64,000 nucleotides of DNA from assembly GCA_964511215.1 (NCBI GenBank), contig CAZEER010000001.1:1-64000 (forward strand), in the 5' to 3' direction. Position numbers and translations under genes: made by a program. A model generated the notes under the pieces. That model saw nothing but the letters and a program-made list of their open reading frames with translations. It did no database searches and was not told where the DNA came from. Every line of letters starts with the position of its first letter. Positions within the stretch are counted from its first letter, which is position 1. The stretch comes from CAZEER01 sp964511215. GTDB taxonomy: Bacteria; Fidelibacterota; Marinisomatia; Marinisomatales; UBA1611. This document shows positions 18,356 to 27,662 of the stretch, piece after piece.

Positions 18356-18445
18356 GTAATCAAAGTAATATCTCTATTTGAATTAAATTGAACACATTAT
18401 AATATTGCACATAACTTTTCCACAGAATAACAGGAGCATAATTAA

Positions 18446-19114
18446 ATGGGAAATAACTTTATAAATAAAATTGATTCACAAATACAAAAGAACCATTTAT
18501 TAAATCATTCTTTCTATCAGGCATGGAATACCGGTTCCTTATCAAACGATACAATTAAAGAGTATGCTGCACAATATTTTCAACATGTAGCATTATTCCC
18601 AAGATATCTTTCATCTATTCATTCTAATTGTGATGACATTAGAATACGTCAAATGCTTTTAGATAATTTAATTGATGAAGAAAAAGGTACCGAAAATCAT
18701 CCTGAACTTTGGATGCGATTTGCCGAAGGAATGGGAAATAGTCGCAATGAAGTAGATACAAAAATTCTTATGAAAGAAACTAAAGATCTAGTTAACACTT
18801 TTATTAATCTCTCTAAATCAGAAAAATATCATATTGGACTTGCAGCTCTTTATTGTTATGAGTCCATGCAACCAGAAATAGCTCAAACTAAAAAAGAAGG
18901 GTTAGAGAAATTTTATGGAGTGAATGATGAAAATACTCTCAAATTTTTCACTGTACATATACACGCAGATAAGTGGCATAGAGAGGTTGTAAGGAATTTA
19001 CTTATCGAGATCAGTCAGTCAACTGAAAATAAAAAGGAAATCTTAATAGCCGTAGAATCCGCTTTGGGGGCATTAAATAACTTTTTAACAGGAATGGAAA
19101 AAAATTACTGTTAA
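18446..19114 (+). CDS. CADD-type heme-oxygenase-like diiron protein (probable p-aminobenzoate synthase)
   Basis: This 222-residue all-helical protein is of the TenA/PqqC/CADD superfamily. The metal ligands I recall for Chlamydia trachomatis CADD (E81, H88, E142, H174, D178, H181) all appear here with a constant offset of three: E78, H85, E139, H171, D175 and H178. They lie in DEEKGTENHPELW, YESMQPEIAQTK and FFTVHIHADKWH. The residues implicated in its self-sacrificing chemistry, Tyr27, Tyr43 and Lys152, align with Y24, Y40 and K149. CADD makes p-aminobenzoate from its own side chains using O2 and a metal pair, bypassing pabABC in folate synthesis. The upstream SD is GGAG before the ATG. The function is inferred from residue conservation. 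Confidence 0.82.
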   Translation: MGNNFINKIDSQIQKNHLLNHSFYQAWNTGSLSNDTIKEYAAQYFQHVALFPRYLSSIHSNCDDIRIRQMLLDNLIDEEKGTENHPELWMRFAEGMGNSRNEVDTKILMKETKDLVNTFINLSKSEKYHIGLAALYCYESMQPEIAQTKKEGLEKFYGVNDENTLKFFTVHIHADKWHREVVRNLLIEISQSTENKKEILIAVESALGALNNFLTGMEKNYC

Positions 19115-19140
19115 CAAGTTAATCAATTTTACACTATAAA

Positions 19141-19162
19141 AAAGGGCAGTTAACTGCCCTTT
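19141..19162. terminator. Bidirectional rho-independent terminator
   Basis: The palindrome AAAGGGCAGTTAACTGCCCTTT has a GC-rich stem, an A-run on its left and a T-run on its right, so it can terminate transcripts from both sides. It sits between the convergent CADD-like gene and the Arg-rich miniprotein gene. Confidence 0.9.
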
Positions 19163-19172
19163 TTAATTACAC

Positions 19173-19358
19173 TTAGTGCCTCCGTTCTACTCCAGTACGT
19201 CTATTTTGTTTCCTTTGATACCCAGACCTTTGGTCTAAGATTTGACGCCGATCTTTATCAACAGGCTGATTGGTCTTTCTACGATGCTCTACTCTCCTAT
19301 GTTCAGCCCTTCTTTCATTCAATCTTCTCGAGTTTCCTTGCTCTCTATGTTCTTCCAT
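19173..19358 (-). CDS. Arg-rich 61-residue miniprotein with RRxxxRR repeats
   Basis: About a third of the residues are Arg or Lys, arranged in motifs such as RRLNERR, HRRVEHRR, KDRRQILDQRSGYQRK and NRRTGVERRH. It has no hydrophobic core or membrane segment. An AGGA lies about 10 bases before the ATG, and a strong terminator follows the stop at once, both supporting a real gene. The pattern resembles the Arg-rich linker of the giant PilM/PilN fusion (RRNSDRR, RRKVLDRRFN). It may be a nucleic-acid- or polyanion-binding peptide; no function can be assigned. Confidence 0.6.
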   Translation of the reverse strand: MEEHREQGNSRRLNERRAEHRRVEHRRKTNQPVDKDRRQILDQRSGYQRKQNRRTGVERRH

Positions 19359-19434
19359 AACTTATTTTTCCTATTAAAAACTAAAACACAACATCAATAA
19401 ATAATATTAAAACTATGATTTAGTTTTATTTAAT

Positions 19435-19866
19435 TTAGAATGTTGGATCAACAAAGAGTGTGGAATCTGTTTTTACAAGATTTATTTTATCTACCATATC
19501 TAATGCACTCACAGCTTGCTCAACCATAGCCATTTCATTATCATGGATAAAATCATCTGCACGGGCAATATACGCTAGATTTTTTACAACCTTGTAACGA
19601 TCATCATCTGAAGTAAACATTTCTTTAAGTGCACTCAGAGACACCCCATATTGTTCCATTCTCGAATCCTGGTCTCCTAAATCTATGAACTTGTCAATTA
19701 CTTCAGCTTCCATTGTATTGTATGCCTCATCTGAAACATCCGGCAGCATCACTTTTACATTACCGCGCATTGCTTCTTTTTCAGAATCATCTACTTCACC
19801 ATCTGCTAAAAAAGAAACACACACAAAAGCGTATACTAAATCGTGATGTTGACTCCAATTTGCCAT
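19435..19866 (-). CDS. Stand-alone TerB-like domain protein
   Basis: This acidic 143-residue protein has the TerB/tellurite-resistance-type helical pattern: an early VSFLADGEVDDSEKEAM helix and a late IARADDFIHDNEMAMVEQ helix, both with the Asp/Glu positions that can bind metal in this family. No signal peptide or membrane helix is present. The divergent neighbour at 20168 ends in the same domain, with ADDFIHDNE identical, so the two are paralogous modules. TerB-like proteins are linked to membrane stress and metal sensing, but the exact role here is unknown. The ATG at 19866 is preceded by AAGGTGATAT, an acceptable ribosome site. Confidence 0.75.
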   Translation of the reverse strand: MANWSQHHDLVYAFVCVSFLADGEVDDSEKEAMRGNVKVMLPDVSDEAYNTMEAEVIDKFIDLGDQDSRMEQYGVSLSALKEMFTSDDDRYKVVKNLAYIARADDFIHDNEMAMVEQAVSALDMVDKINLVKTDSTLFVDPTF

Positions 19867-20167
19867 AATATCACCTTATATTTTTATTTATTAATTGATT
19901 ATTATTTTTTAGTAGCCATCCATAATAAACACTTATTATAAAAGGGCTATGATACATTATAAGTTATAATGAGTAATATATAAGGTCAAGATATCTCAAA
20001 GATCAGCTCATTAGTTTTTTGGGGCCTCTATTATACAAATATTTCAGTTAAATCTAGTTTTTCTTTTGGTTTCTAATCTTGTATTTGAAATCATAAATTC
20101 AACAATAAAGATTTAATAAATAAATAAAATACTAAAAAGAGCAAAATATCATTGTATAAGATATATT
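19867..20167. other. Divergent intergenic region between the two TerB-domain genes
   Basis: This 301-bp AT-rich spacer has no coding frame or RNA gene. Its one notable element is the 15-bp inverted repeat at 19956-19970. It must hold promoters for both directions. Confidence 0.6.
19956..19970. promoter_or_regulatory. Inverted repeat ATTATAA-G-TTATAAT, possible back-to-back -10 elements
   Basis: The perfect 7-1-7 palindrome contains TATAAT on each strand (plus 19965-19970, minus 19956-19961). It lies between the divergent TerB genes, about 90 bp from one start and 195 bp from the other. It could be overlapping promoters or an operator that co-regulates both. AT-rich context makes chance occurrence possible. 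Confidence 0.3.
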
Positions 20168-22420
20168 ATGGATAAAATTTACTCAGCACTTGTAAAGCTT
20201 AATAGTCTCCAATTTAAATACCGTACAATTATATCATTTATAGTTGTATTTATCGTAATGGTGGGTTCTGATGCTTTTTTTCATCACTATTTCCCCTCCA
20301 TCGCAGAATTTTTCAAAATACAGCTAAATATTGATCTTTCAGATCCCGAGACTATAGCTCTTGATTTTGCCCCAGAAATATGGGGCGGTGTTCTTGCAAT
20401 GGTGCTTGGAACTTTAATAATTGTCATAGCTATTGCGGCTGAGTCTTCTCCTAAACTAATGGATTTGTTTGTGAAAGATTGGCTGAGCTTGATTTATGTG
20501 TGGTTTTTAATCTTCGCCTCGCTGCATGCAGTTTTGATAATGTTTTACGTAGAACCTTTAGGAAGAGTTTCAAGTTCAGTACTCAATACATATGTTTATC
20601 TTTTCCTAGGGTCTATTTTCACTTTGCCTTACATTTTTTATATCCTCTTGTATTCTAAAACAAGTAATGTGGTGACCACTATTTCATCAATAATTCAAGG
20701 CTATATCTATAATATGGAAAAACCTATGATCAATATGGCTATGGATGATAGCACTGATGTCATAGAAGAATATCAAAAAGAAATTATGGGGTCTCTTGAC
20801 CAATTAGATGACCTTTTAGCATTCACAGAATTCAAGGAAACTCAAACTGATATCATAGGAGAAATAAGCAAAATAATTCAACTATATATAAATGAAAAAG
20901 TTAGTTTTAATGAAAAATTTTTCATGTTAACCACTACAATAAAATCTAATGCAACATTCCGCACATATACAGAAATGCAGTATCAAGAGATGGCCGAATC
21001 TAGATCTTTTTATGAAGTAAAAACATTTCGGTTACTCGGGAGTGCATATATAAAAATGATAACAAATGATCGATTTGATATTGCATCTCTTATACCTGCA
21101 GAAATGGTTGATATTGGGAGGACTTGTTTAAAAGTAAAAGATGATATAATTCTTGGCCATGTTAATATCCGTTTTAATACTTTATTTCGCTTTGCTATAA
21201 AACATGCATACAAGAATAATGAGCCTCGAAATCTTTATAATCTTGCCTTTCATTATTCAAATATGATCCAAGAATATATAAAAGCTGACCGTGTTGATAT
21301 GGCAAAGTATTGCTACGACAAATTTAAATTTTATGCAAATGATATCTATAAAAATGCTGAGAAAAACCCCGGGTTATATTTTGTTGTAGATACATTGACA
21401 TTTGAACTCAGAAAATGCCAAGTTCTTATCCATGAAAAAAACTGGGGTGATGATGATCAATTAGACCTGTTAAAAATGATACTGCAACTTGATAAACCTC
21501 CAGGATATTCTAAAGACGAAGTCGATAAAGGAATCCTTGGTGGTAATAATGGAACAAGAAGAATTCAAATAGGATTGGCATTATTTTATCTATCTGTTGC
21601 AAAGAATGAATTTGCCATTGCAATAGCTGAAGATTATTTAGACGACCTTGCATATTTTGATGAAAAAACTTTTAAGTCAATCGTAAATACTCAGTGTTTT
21701 CTATTATCAATTTTTGGCCCACAATTTTGGGAAGATACTGATAGAGGGACCCTTAATATATATTTTGCTCCAGAGAAAGAACAGTTAGATCCATTCAAAG
21801 AACTTTTATTTGGTTTGATGGACAAACGATTAGAAGCTCTTGAAAGAGATGTTAAGTTTCTTTCACTTGAAGTTGATAAGCTAATGCAAAAACGGAAGAA
21901 ACAAGATGGCTATTTAAATGATGCTGACAAGGAAAGAATGGAAGAGCTCCAAAGAAAGATTTCTGCTAGAGAAAAAACAGAAGATGAAAAATCTATAGCA
22001 TGGGTAATCAATCATGATATTTTATATTCATTGTTATGTATTTCATTTTTTGCTGATCAGGAAATAGATGAAGCTGAAAAGGATGCTATTTTTTATAGCT
22101 ATAAAATGTTCGTTGATAATTTAGACAATGAAGGTTTCAATAAAGACTTTGGAATAACAACAGAAAAATTTATTGAACTAAAAACAGAAGATGCACGTCA
22201 AAAACAATTTGAAGATTCTTTAATATTAATTAAAGAAAATAAAAGTTTTGATAATGAACAATTGCTCCTTTTGGTCAAATGTTATATTGATATTGCTAAT
22301 GCTGATGATTTTATTCATGATAATGAAGTTATACTAATACAACAAGCAATAAATATTTTTGACTTGAAGATAAGTGTCAATAAACCCAAATCTGGAGATA
22401 GATTAAAATTTGAAAAGTAA
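20168..22420 (+). CDS. Four-TM membrane protein with C-terminal TerB-like domain
   Basis: This is a 750-residue protein. Four membrane helices are visible at about 18-38, 71-92, 104-127 and 137-161. The loop between the second and third starts with ESSPKLMDLFVKDW, in a style like DUF2254 membrane proteins. A long helical cytosolic region (about 165-560) follows, then a charged coiled coil (about 565-610). A TerB-like domain covers about 615-735 (HDILYSLLCISFFADQEIDE, ANADDFIHDNE). The C-terminal domain matches the divergent 143-residue TerB protein. Its stop lies 4 bp from the end of the convergent cNMP-binding gene. I do not recognise the full architecture as a named family; a membrane-stress or ion-homeostasis sensor is a guess from the channel neighbours. 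Confidence 0.75.
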   Translation: MDKIYSALVKLNSLQFKYRTIISFIVVFIVMVGSDAFFHHYFPSIAEFFKIQLNIDLSDPETIALDFAPEIWGGVLAMVLGTLIIVIAIAAESSPKLMDLFVKDWLSLIYVWFLIFASLHAVLIMFYVEPLGRVSSSVLNTYVYLFLGSIFTLPYIFYILLYSKTSNVVTTISSIIQGYIYNMEKPMINMAMDDSTDVIEEYQKEIMGSLDQLDDLLAFTEFKETQTDIIGEISKIIQLYINEKVSFNEKFFMLTTTIKSNATFRTYTEMQYQEMAESRSFYEVKTFRLLGSAYIKMITNDRFDIASLIPAEMVDIGRTCLKVKDDIILGHVNIRFNTLFRFAIKHAYKNNEPRNLYNLAFHYSNMIQEYIKADRVDMAKYCYDKFKFYANDIYKNAEKNPGLYFVVDTLTFELRKCQVLIHEKNWGDDDQLDLLKMILQLDKPPGYSKDEVDKGILGGNNGTRRIQIGLALFYLSVAKNEFAIAIAEDYLDDLAYFDEKTFKSIVNTQCFLLSIFGPQFWEDTDRGTLNIYFAPEKEQLDPFKELLFGLMDKRLEALERDVKFLSLEVDKLMQKRKKQDGYLNDADKERMEELQRKISAREKTEDEKSIAWVINHDILYSLLCISFFADQEIDEAEKDAIFYSYKMFVDNLDNEGFNKDFGITTEKFIELKTEDARQKQFEDSLILIKENKSFDNEQLLLLVKCYIDIANADDFIHDNEVILIQQAINIFDLKISVNKPKSGDRLKFEK

Positions 22421-22424
22421 AATA

Positions 22425-22988
22425 CTATCGAGTTAAAGCAAAAAAGAAAGCTTGTGTCAAATTTGAAATATCACCACTAGCAGTAGCTAAATTATTTACA
22501 GCTGATTTTGCAACTTCAAAATACACGGAACCTCCAATTTCAGGATTATCTTTTACAATATTTGTAAAATCATCCAGACCAAGGATCCCATATTTTAAGT
22601 CAGTAGTGGAATGTACATGAGCAGTTCTTATAGCATTATCCAAAACAAGAGAAAATTCACCGATTCCAAAAGCTGGAGCCTCAACAACAAAAACTGTGGC
22701 CTCTGAAATTGGTGCTGATGCAGGTTTAGGATCTGTTGTTTCTAATCGTATAATCGGCTTTCTTGAAGTCGTGAAACCACTAGACGTTTTTACCATCATA
22801 TTTTTACTTACTTCCACCTGCCCTTGAAATACTAATATCATTGTATCTCCAGTATCACCTTCTTTTAATAGTTGTTCTTTTGGTCCACAATCTTTTATTT
22901 CTACAGTAGACGCAATTTTTTCACATGCATTAATATCTACTTTACTAAAGTGGTTTATTTTTTGAATTTGTTCTGGTGTCGGATTCAT
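22425..22988 (-). CDS. Cyclic-nucleotide-binding-domain (CAP_ED-like) protein
   Basis: This is a 187-residue single-domain protein. The pattern EQLLKEGDTGDTMILVFQGQVEVSKN is the beta-roll start of a CAP effector domain. GIGEFSLVLDNAIRTAHV corresponds to the phosphate-binding cassette (family consensus 'GE.all....R.a.v'). The Arg and Glu that contact cNMP are thus retained, although a roughly 30-residue insertion (about 65-95) splits the roll. There is no HTH, so it is not a CRP-type regulator by itself. It starts 3 bp after the stop of the K+ channel gene. It is therefore most likely a separate ligand-sensing subunit for that channel or for the TerB membrane protein. The partner is inference. 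Confidence 0.82.
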   Translation of the reverse strand: MNPTPEQIQKINHFSKVDINACEKIASTVEIKDCGPKEQLLKEGDTGDTMILVFQGQVEVSKNMMVKTSSGFTTSRKPIIRLETTDPKPASAPISEATVFVVEAPAFGIGEFSLVLDNAIRTAHVHSTTDLKYGILGLDDFTNIVKDNPEIGGSVYFEVAKSAVNNLATASGDISNLTQAFFFALTR

Positions 22989-22991
22989 TTT

Positions 22992-24389
22992 CTACCTCAA
23001 AACCAGAGCACTATGTTTCCCATCAATGGTATAATCGTCTGGAGGATTAATTGTAACTACAACATGTTCGTCACTACTGAGACTTATTCCTGCACCATCT
23101 AACTGTTCTTTGATCATATTTCTTATCAATGGGCTCCCACTTTCACCCATATGCTCATCTAAACTAAACCCTGCTTTTCTGATTGCATATCCAACTAATA
23201 GCCAGCCATATTTAAATTTATAAAAAGCTGATATTTTATTATGAGATTGGCCAGTTAAAGTTTTTGGGATTTTAACTTCCTGTAACCCTTTGTCTTCTTC
23301 TTCTTTTAAAATAAGATCATCAAAAAACTGGGGAACACCTGGATCAGTTACATGCTTAGCTAATAGATGTGGAACGTGCTCATCAGGTATAACAATTTCA
23401 TTAGCGTTCGCACGTTGAAGATGTGAAACATTTTCTACATCAAGCACGTGAGCAACAACATTACATGATTCTGCTATAGCTTTCGCAGTGAGGCAGGTTA
23501 GTACTGTTTTATCTTCGTCTGCCTCTTCATGCGGTAGCAGCCCTGAAGTATCGGGCAATATCATAAATGTCCCCGCTTTATCTAAAAAAGCCTTTCTTAA
23601 TACAGATTCATTGGTAAAATTTTCTGGAATATGAGAAATATCTAACCTTTCGTAACTCACAATCGCACGTTGAATAATATCTTTATCCATTTCATTAATT
23701 AATATTACAATAGGACTAGCGTCTTTATTAGCATCAATTAGATTCAAAATAGACGGAACTGTTTTATTCCAACCAGCAATAACCAAATGACCATCAAATT
23801 TATTTTCATCCAAAGTATCATCTCCTTTTAATCTTTGAGCAACCAATACAGATGCAACTGCCCCGCCCAATAATGTGACAACTCCAAAATTTAACAACAT
23901 AATTATAATAGTAAGAAATTTACCTAAATGTGTAACGGGGCTTACATCTCCATATCCAACTGTTGTAAAAGTTACAACAGACCACCACAAGGTATGGAAA
24001 AAAGTATCTAGCCAATTGGGTTCATTTTCACCGAAAATAAAACTACTCTCGACATCGCTAGATACATCAGCGCGGAACATATCATACTCAAGTATTGTAA
24101 GTGCACTAGTAGATAAAAGGATAAGTACAAAAGCCCAGGAAGCATACCTAATGAGCTCATTACCAGAATAAAATAATTTTATTTTGTTGATAATATTTAG
24201 GGAAAAATAGGGCGTTTTTTCGTTATTAATCCCATCTTCATCTTCTAATACAATCGAATCAAGAGCTTCGATTTCAGGAATCTTATTTAGTTTATCATAA
24301 AGATCTTTATTTGAACCTATAACTTTTTCTAGTTCTGCATTTGAGACTTCTTGATCTTGAATTTTATCTATGGAGGGGGCATTTTTCAT
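22992..24389 (-). CDS. Two-TM potassium channel with RCK/TrkA-N-type cytosolic domain
   Basis: This is a 465-residue protein. The N-terminal 75 residues are acidic and cytosolic. Two membrane helices (about 83-105 and 160-182) flank a pore loop with the K+ selectivity filter TTVGYGD (about 142-148). The cytosolic part begins FDGHLVIAGWNKTVPSIL, an RCK-type Rossmann start, though GxGxxG is degenerate (AGWNKT), so NAD binding is doubtful. A segment VLTCLTAKAIAESCNVVAHVLD is typical of RCK. It pairs with the cNMP-binding gene 3 bp downstream. It is a probable ligand-gated K+ channel. Regulation by a separate cNMP-binding subunit would be unusual, since that domain is normally fused. Confidence 0.9.
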   Translation of the reverse strand: MKNAPSIDKIQDQEVSNAELEKVIGSNKDLYDKLNKIPEIEALDSIVLEDEDGINNEKTPYFSLNIINKIKLFYSGNELIRYASWAFVLILLSTSALTILEYDMFRADVSSDVESSFIFGENEPNWLDTFFHTLWWSVVTFTTVGYGDVSPVTHLGKFLTIIIMLLNFGVVTLLGGAVASVLVAQRLKGDDTLDENKFDGHLVIAGWNKTVPSILNLIDANKDASPIVILINEMDKDIIQRAIVSYERLDISHIPENFTNESVLRKAFLDKAGTFMILPDTSGLLPHEEADEDKTVLTCLTAKAIAESCNVVAHVLDVENVSHLQRANANEIVIPDEHVPHLLAKHVTDPGVPQFFDDLILKEEEDKGLQEVKIPKTLTGQSHNKISAFYKFKYGWLLVGYAIRKAGFSLDEHMGESGSPLIRNMIKEQLDGAGISLSSDEHVVVTINPPDDYTIDGKHSALVLR

Positions 24390-24473
24390 ATTAATCTATT
24401 TTCTTTGGTATTAAAAATAACTGTAAACAATAAAAATACTATAAAATTATTTCAAAATAAGCAAACAGGATCT

Positions 24474-27400
24474 TTATAGATAATATTCCTGAATTGATTG
24501 AACTTTTATACTAGAGGTCTCCGAACGTATCGCTCTTACGGCTGCGTTCGCACCAGACAATGTTGTAATTGCAAGAATCCCATGGTTAATGCATGCTTTT
24601 CCTATCGCTTCTTCATCAAATCTAGATTGCGCACCCATAGGAGTATTAATTACTAAATTGATTTCTTTATTTTTAATCCCATCTACAACATTTGGTCTTC
24701 CTTCCCCTACCTTAAACAAAGAAACTGCATTCAACCCATTTCTTATAAGCTCTTTGGCGGTACCACTAGTTGCAGCCAGTTCAAATCCAATTTCAGTCAA
24801 ATCTCTGGCAATAGGAATTACATCTAATTTGTCTGCATCATTAACTGAAATAAATACTGTTCCCTTTGTTGGGATTATATTCCCCGCACTGATTAATGCT
24901 CTACGGAAAGATTCACCTAAAGTTTTAGATATCCCCATTACTTCTCCCGTGGATTTCATTTCAGGACTAAGAAAAATGGATTCTTTTGGAAATTTGTTAA
25001 ATGGCAAAACTGCTTCTTTGACTGATATATAGGGAGTCTGATCCCAAGGTTTTAAATTGAATTGGTCAATTTTTGCACCAACTGAAAGTTGTGCGGCAAT
25101 ACGTGCTAAAGGAATATTTGTTGCTTTACTAACAAACGGGATTGTGCGACTTGCTCTTGGATTTACTTCTAAAACATATACTCGCTCATCTTTATATGCA
25201 AATTGTAAGTTAATTAACCCTATTACATTTAATTCCAAAGCCAATCTTTTACTTATTCGGATAATTTCTTCTAACGCATCTGTCTTTATCTTATAAGGAG
25301 GTAAAACACAAGCCGAATCACCTGAATGTATTCCTGCCTCTTCAATATGCTGCATGACAGCACCTATAAATACCTCATTTCCATCGCATATTGCATCTAC
25401 ATCAAACTCAAATGCATCTTCAAGAAATTCATCTATAAGAATTGGGTGTCCTTCTGTAACATCTGCAGAACGCGTAATATAATCAATTAATTGCTCTTTT
25501 GAATAAACGATTTCCATGGCGCGGCCCCCTAAGACATAGCTAGGGCGTGCTAATAGAGGAAAACCAATTTTTTTCGAAACATGAATTACTTCATCTAATG
25601 TCCTTCCTGTACCATATTTAGGACAAGTAATATTTAATTTTTCAAGAATTATACCAAATTTTTCACGGTCTTCTGCCAAATCAATATTTTTAGGGGATGT
25701 GCCGATAATTTGTGCTCCTGCATCTTGCAGAGCATTAGCAATCTTTAAAGGTGTCTGTCCTCCAAATTGAACTAATACACCATTTGGTTTTTCAAATTCA
25801 ATAATATTTAAAACATCTTCAAAGGTAACAGGTTCGAAATATAACCGATCCGCTAAATCAAAATCAGTACTAACTGTCTCTGGATTACAATTTACCATAA
25901 TAGTCTTATAACCTTGGTCTTTTAATCCAAGAAGGGCTTGTACACAACAATAATCAAATTCTATACCTTGACCTATACGATTTGGTCCACCTCCTAGAAC
26001 AACTATCTTTTTACCTTTAAGAGGTTCAATTTCATTCTCTGCATCATATGTAGAATAACAATACGGTGTGTGCGCAACGAATTCAGCAGCACAAGTATCT
26101 ACTAATTTAAAGGATGGTAAAATCGAATTCCTTTTCCGTTCATTCCTTATTTCTAAATCTGTTTTATCATACCAACGACATAATTGAGCATCTGAAAATC
26201 CATTTTGTTTTAAAGTCAATAATGAATCTTTTTTATTGAATTCAGTAATTTGTTTTATTTGATATAAAAACCATGGGTCTATATTTGTTATACGGGATAC
26301 ATCTTTTATAGTTTTACCCTCTATAAATGCTTGTCTTATTTTTAATAATCTAAAGCTAGTCGCATATCTCAAAGTTGACATATCTAGAGATCTAAATCGG
26401 ATTAAATTGGGATCATTTTCTGTGATTTTCTTTGCCTCCAGTCCGTCTAAACCTACTTCTAAAGCACGATAAGCTTTTTGTAATGATTCTTTAAAGTTTC
26501 TTCCAATAGCCATCACCTCACCGACACTTTGCATTTGCACGCCTAAATGGCCAGATGCTCTCGGAAATTTTTCAAAATCAAATCTGGGTATTTTTGTTAC
26601 AACATAATCAATTGTGGGCTCAAAAGCTGCCATAGTTTTCCCAGTAATATCATTCGGTAATTCATCAAGGGTATAACCTACAGCAAGCTTTGCTGCAATC
26701 TTTGCAATGGGAAATCCAGTTGCTTTTGATGCTAATGCTGAAGAACGACTAACTCTTGGGTTCATTTCGATTATTATACATTTACCATTATCTGGGTTTA
26801 CGGCAAATTGCACATTAGAACCACCAGTTTCTACACCAATTGTCCTTAAACATAATAAGGACCAATTCCTCATAATTTGTAGTTCTTTATCTGATAAAGT
26901 CATTGCTGGTGCAACTGTTACCGAATCTCCTGTATGCACTCCCATAGGATCAATGTTTTCGATAGAACAGATAATTATTGCATTATCAGCTTTATCTCTA
27001 ATTACCTCTAATTCAAATTCTTTCCAACCAAGTAATGACTCCTCAATCAATACTTCTGTGATTGGGCTTGCCTGAAGGCCTTTTTCGACTAAATCTTTAA
27101 ATTCTTCATAATTATATGCTACAGATCCCCCCGTGCCGCCCAAGGTGAAAGATGGTCTAATAATTATTGGAAACTCAATTGTTTCAAGAAGAAGATTTGC
27201 CTGTCCTAAAGAATGAATAAACCCTCCTTGGGCTGTATTAATTCCAACTCTATCCATTTCTTTCTTAAATTTTTCTCTATCTTCAGCTTTTTCTATTGCT
27301 GCTACTTGCGCGCCAATTAATTTTACATCATAAGAATCAAGTACACCTTTTTTATGTAGTTCTATAGCTATATTAAGCCCTGTTTGTCCACCTACAGTTG

Positions 27401-27662
27401 GAAGGATAGCATCCGGTTTTTCTTTTTTAATAACTGCTTCTACAAAATCTACTGTTAAAGGCTCAATGTATGTGGCATCTGCTAATTCTGGATCGGTCAT
27501 GATAGTTGCAGGGTTTGAATTAATTAGAATAACTTTATACCCTTCTTCTTTTAATGCCCTTGTAGCCTGCGTTCCAGAGTAATCAAACTCACAGGCCTGA
27601 CCTATCACAATAGGACCCGCACCTATAATTAAAATTGACTTTATATCATTTCTTTTTGGCAT
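24474..27662 (-). CDS. carB: Carbamoyl-phosphate synthase large subunit
   Basis: This 1062-residue protein (family about 1070) makes carbamoyl phosphate from bicarbonate, ammonia passed from CarA, and two ATP, for arginine and pyrimidine synthesis. Two homologous ATP-grasp halves are clear: first IIGAGPIVIGQACEFDYSGTQA (within 10-35) with IRPSFTLGGTGG, second VLGGGPNRIGQGIEFDYCCVQA (within 550-575) with ARPSYVLGGRAM. The C-terminal MGS-like allosteric domain is present (INTPMGAQSRFDEEAI). The start overlaps carA by 17 bp, in line with translational coupling. No truncation or odd residue was noticed. Confidence 0.97.
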   Translation of the reverse strand: MPKRNDIKSILIIGAGPIVIGQACEFDYSGTQATRALKEEGYKVILINSNPATIMTDPELADATYIEPLTVDFVEAVIKKEKPDAILPTVGGQTGLNIAIELHKKGVLDSYDVKLIGAQVAAIEKAEDREKFKKEMDRVGINTAQGGFIHSLGQANLLLETIEFPIIIRPSFTLGGTGGSVAYNYEEFKDLVEKGLQASPITEVLIEESLLGWKEFELEVIRDKADNAIIICSIENIDPMGVHTGDSVTVAPAMTLSDKELQIMRNWSLLCLRTIGVETGGSNVQFAVNPDNGKCIIIEMNPRVSRSSALASKATGFPIAKIAAKLAVGYTLDELPNDITGKTMAAFEPTIDYVVTKIPRFDFEKFPRASGHLGVQMQSVGEVMAIGRNFKESLQKAYRALEVGLDGLEAKKITENDPNLIRFRSLDMSTLRYATSFRLLKIRQAFIEGKTIKDVSRITNIDPWFLYQIKQITEFNKKDSLLTLKQNGFSDAQLCRWYDKTDLEIRNERKRNSILPSFKLVDTCAAEFVAHTPYCYSTYDAENEIEPLKGKKIVVLGGGPNRIGQGIEFDYCCVQALLGLKDQGYKTIMVNCNPETVSTDFDLADRLYFEPVTFEDVLNIIEFEKPNGVLVQFGGQTPLKIANALQDAGAQIIGTSPKNIDLAEDREKFGIILEKLNITCPKYGTGRTLDEVIHVSKKIGFPLLARPSYVLGGRAMEIVYSKEQLIDYITRSADVTEGHPILIDEFLEDAFEFDVDAICDGNEVFIGAVMQHIEEAGIHSGDSACVLPPYKIKTDALEEIIRISKRLALELNVIGLINLQFAYKDERVYVLEVNPRASRTIPFVSKATNIPLARIAAQLSVGAKIDQFNLKPWDQTPYISVKEAVLPFNKFPKESIFLSPEMKSTGEVMGISKTLGESFRRALISAGNIIPTKGTVFISVNDADKLDVIPIARDLTEIGFELAATSGTAKELIRNGLNAVSLFKVGEGRPNVVDGIKNKEINLVINTPMGAQSRFDEEAIGKACINHGILAITTLSGANAAVRAIRSETSSIKVQSIQEYYL

